Shown: piece after piece, positions 41,701 through 42,856 of the stretch
How positions within the stretch are numbered: the first letter of the stretch is position 1
Layout of the letters: each line of letters opens with the position of its first letter
Source of the DNA: CAZLYF01 sp964586835
GTDB taxonomy: Bacteria; Bacillota; Clostridia; Christensenellales; Aristaeellaceae
NCBI GenBank assembly: GCA_964586835.1
Contig: CAZPIC010000021.1
Location: forward strand, 1 to 42,856
Length of the DNA: 42,856 bases
Reading direction: 5' to 3'
Notes under the pieces: model-generated
Told to the model about the DNA's origin: nothing
Databases searched by the model: none
Seen by the model: the letters and a program-made list of their open reading frames with translations, nothing else
Program-made: the position numbers and the translations under genes

Positions 41701-42330
41701 ACAGGCAAAAAGCGCCGCGAAATCATCATCACCTCCGACGATGACCCGGGAGAAAAGAAATCCTACCTGATCCATTACGGCGCCCGCCTGAGGGTGGAAG
41801 AGGGCCAGCACGTCAATGCCGGTGATGAGCTCATCGAGGGCTCCATCAACCCGCACCACCTGCTGAGAATCATGGGCGTCAAGGCTGTGCAGGAATACCT
41901 GCTCCGCGAGGTGCTCAGCGTCTATCACTCCCAGGGTGTCAGCATTGACGACAAGCATATCGAGCTCATCGTCCACCAGATGCTCAGAAAGGTCCGCATC
42001 GAGGACAGCGGCGACACGGACCTCCTGCCCGGAAGCCTTGTGGACATCTTCCGGTTTGAGGAAGCGAACGAAAAGACGATTGCGGACGGAGGGCGGCCAG
42101 CCGTCGCCAAGCGCGTCCTGTTGGGGATCACCAAAGCCTCGCTGGCGACGGACAGCTTCCTGTCGGCAGCCTCCTTCCAGGAGACAACACGCGTTTTGAC
42201 CGAAGCTGCCATCAAAGGAAAGACCGACCCGCTCCTGGGATTGAAGGAAAACGTGATCATCGGAAAGCTGATCCCCGCGGGCACAGGCATGAAGCGCTAC
42301 AAGAACATCGAGCTGCAGGAAACATACTGA
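38767..42330 (+). CDS. rpoC: RNA polymerase beta' subunit
   Basis: Catalytic subunit, 1187 residues. The zinc ribbon is [22 protein letters not shown] near the N-terminus; the active-site Mg triad is in [17 protein letters not shown]; the bridge helix and trigger loop region has [21 protein letters not shown]; a second Cys cluster is [13 protein letters not shown]. The start follows AAGGAGGG at 6 nt, 21 nt after rpoB, so the two are translated from one message. Length matches Bacillota RpoC without large insertions. Confidence 0.98.
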   Translation: [1187 protein letters not shown]

Positions 42331-42342
42331 CCGTCGGGTCTT

Positions 42343-42380
42343 GCAGGCGCCCTGCATTCAAGCAGGGCGCCTGCTTTTTT
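42343..42380 (+). terminator. Rho-independent terminator of rpoBC
   Basis: Perfect 13-bp stem (42343-42355 with 42362-42374), loop ATTCAA, then six T residues. This separates rpoC from whatever follows. Confidence 0.97.
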
Positions 42381-42856
42381 GACCTTCCCTCCGCGGGTCA
42401 CCAGAAAAGCCGGGGGCCGCAGTGCCTCATGTCAAGTTGAGCGCGAAAGAAATCTTCGATGCCTCACAACCTTTAAGCGCGAAGATCAGCGGGTCCTGGC
42501 AGGAAATTTCCGCGGGGATGGAGGGGGAGAAGCCGCCATGCCAGGCTTTCAGCCGGATCAGCCCCAGCGGGGCTGGCCTTTTTGCTGACCCCGCATGGCG
42601 GCAGAGGCTCCCTGTCCATCCGGAAAGCGGAACATTTCCGAGGGGAATAGAGTCCCGTTTTATGCCTGTTGGAAGCTGAACGTAAAGACTTCTATAGAGC
42701 AAGCGCTTTCACCCCTCCCTGCTGCTTCTTCATCCGACGTTCCTTCGCATCTTCCACTTTCATGACCAGATCGTCTGTTTTTGTTTTTGCAAGGTCTGTC
42801 ACCTAGATTATTCACAGGCATGACCGGAAAGGTCGAGATACGAAGAAATCACAAGG
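42381..42856. other. Gene-poor region after rpoC
   Basis: No convincing gene. A frame of 85 codons at 42422-42679 has a GTG start behind GGGGG but no recognisable product. A hairpin CAGCCCC / GGGGCTG (42559-42565, 42569-42575) followed by a short T-run (42579-42583) could end a small RNA or this frame. The right end is A/T-richer and may be the leader of the next gene. Confidence 0.45.
42559..42583 (+). terminator. Possible terminator in the post-rpoC region
   Basis: Seven-bp perfect stem with loop AGC, three bases, then five T residues. The three-base gap before the T-run lowers confidence. Confidence 0.4.

Noticed and set aside
42422..42679. 85-codon gene after rpoC
   Set aside because: Ribosome site is acceptable, but the product is unrecognisable, crosses a hairpin with T-run, and composition is not protein-like enough to call.

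Overview
The window looks like a G+C-rich member of the Bacillota (Clostridia-type). Most genes have a strong AGGAGG-type ribosome site and promoters close to the sigma-A consensus. serS has a T-box leader. There is an LCP-family cell-wall protein, a secreted BspA-repeat/Big_2 protein and an SH3/peptidoglycan-binding protein. Nothing here fixes the order or family. No tRNA, rRNA, insertion sequence, prophage or CRISPR array is visible.

Layout. 1-520: non-coding, ending in a terminator. 521-4307: a secreted LRR_5/Big_2 protein (-), an LCP protein (+) and an exported protein of unknown function (-). 4365-5885: xylulokinase xylB (-). 5998-6597: an unusual array of 19 short hairpins joined by a constant 9-nt linker, squeezed between the xylB promoter and the stop codon of the next gene. 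6598-8831: an ECF sigma factor and its membrane-anchored partner (-), overlapping by ATGA. 9051-10208: nagA (+). 10481-10789: trxA (-). 10880-14683: phnD-phnC-phnE-phnE phosphonate-type importer (-). 14743-19929: a glpO-like oxidoreductase, its FAD/NAD partner and leuS in one minus-strand operon. 20129-21403: SH3/peptidoglycan-binding protein (+). 21680-25377: an asymmetric heterodimeric ABC exporter (+) behind a leader that seems to contain an attenuator. 25405-26926: T-box and serS (+). 26988-30131: nitroreductase, rarA, a prolyl-tRNA editing-type protein and a YfbR-type nucleotidase, closely packed (+). 30174-32540: btuC-btuD-nrdR (-), divergent from cobO (+). 32997-34757: an exported caspase-like protein (-) whose tail runs antisense to cobO. 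35014-42330: rpoB-rpoC (+) with a perfect terminator, then about 475 nt without a convincing gene.

How the genes fit together. Four modules stand out. Corrinoid uptake (btuCD) and adenosylation (cobO) sit beside nrdR, the repressor of ribonucleotide reductases, one class of which needs adenosylcobalamin. The two glp-type oxidoreductases share a transcript with leuS. The sigma/partner pair is translationally coupled. The ABC exporter pair has one non-canonical and one canonical ATP site.

The most unusual feature is the hairpin array at 5998-6597. Arm sequences differ between units but stay self-complementary, the linker is nearly constant, the main period is 24 nt, and orientation flips around a central segment of about 118 nt. 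I cannot match it to a named element.
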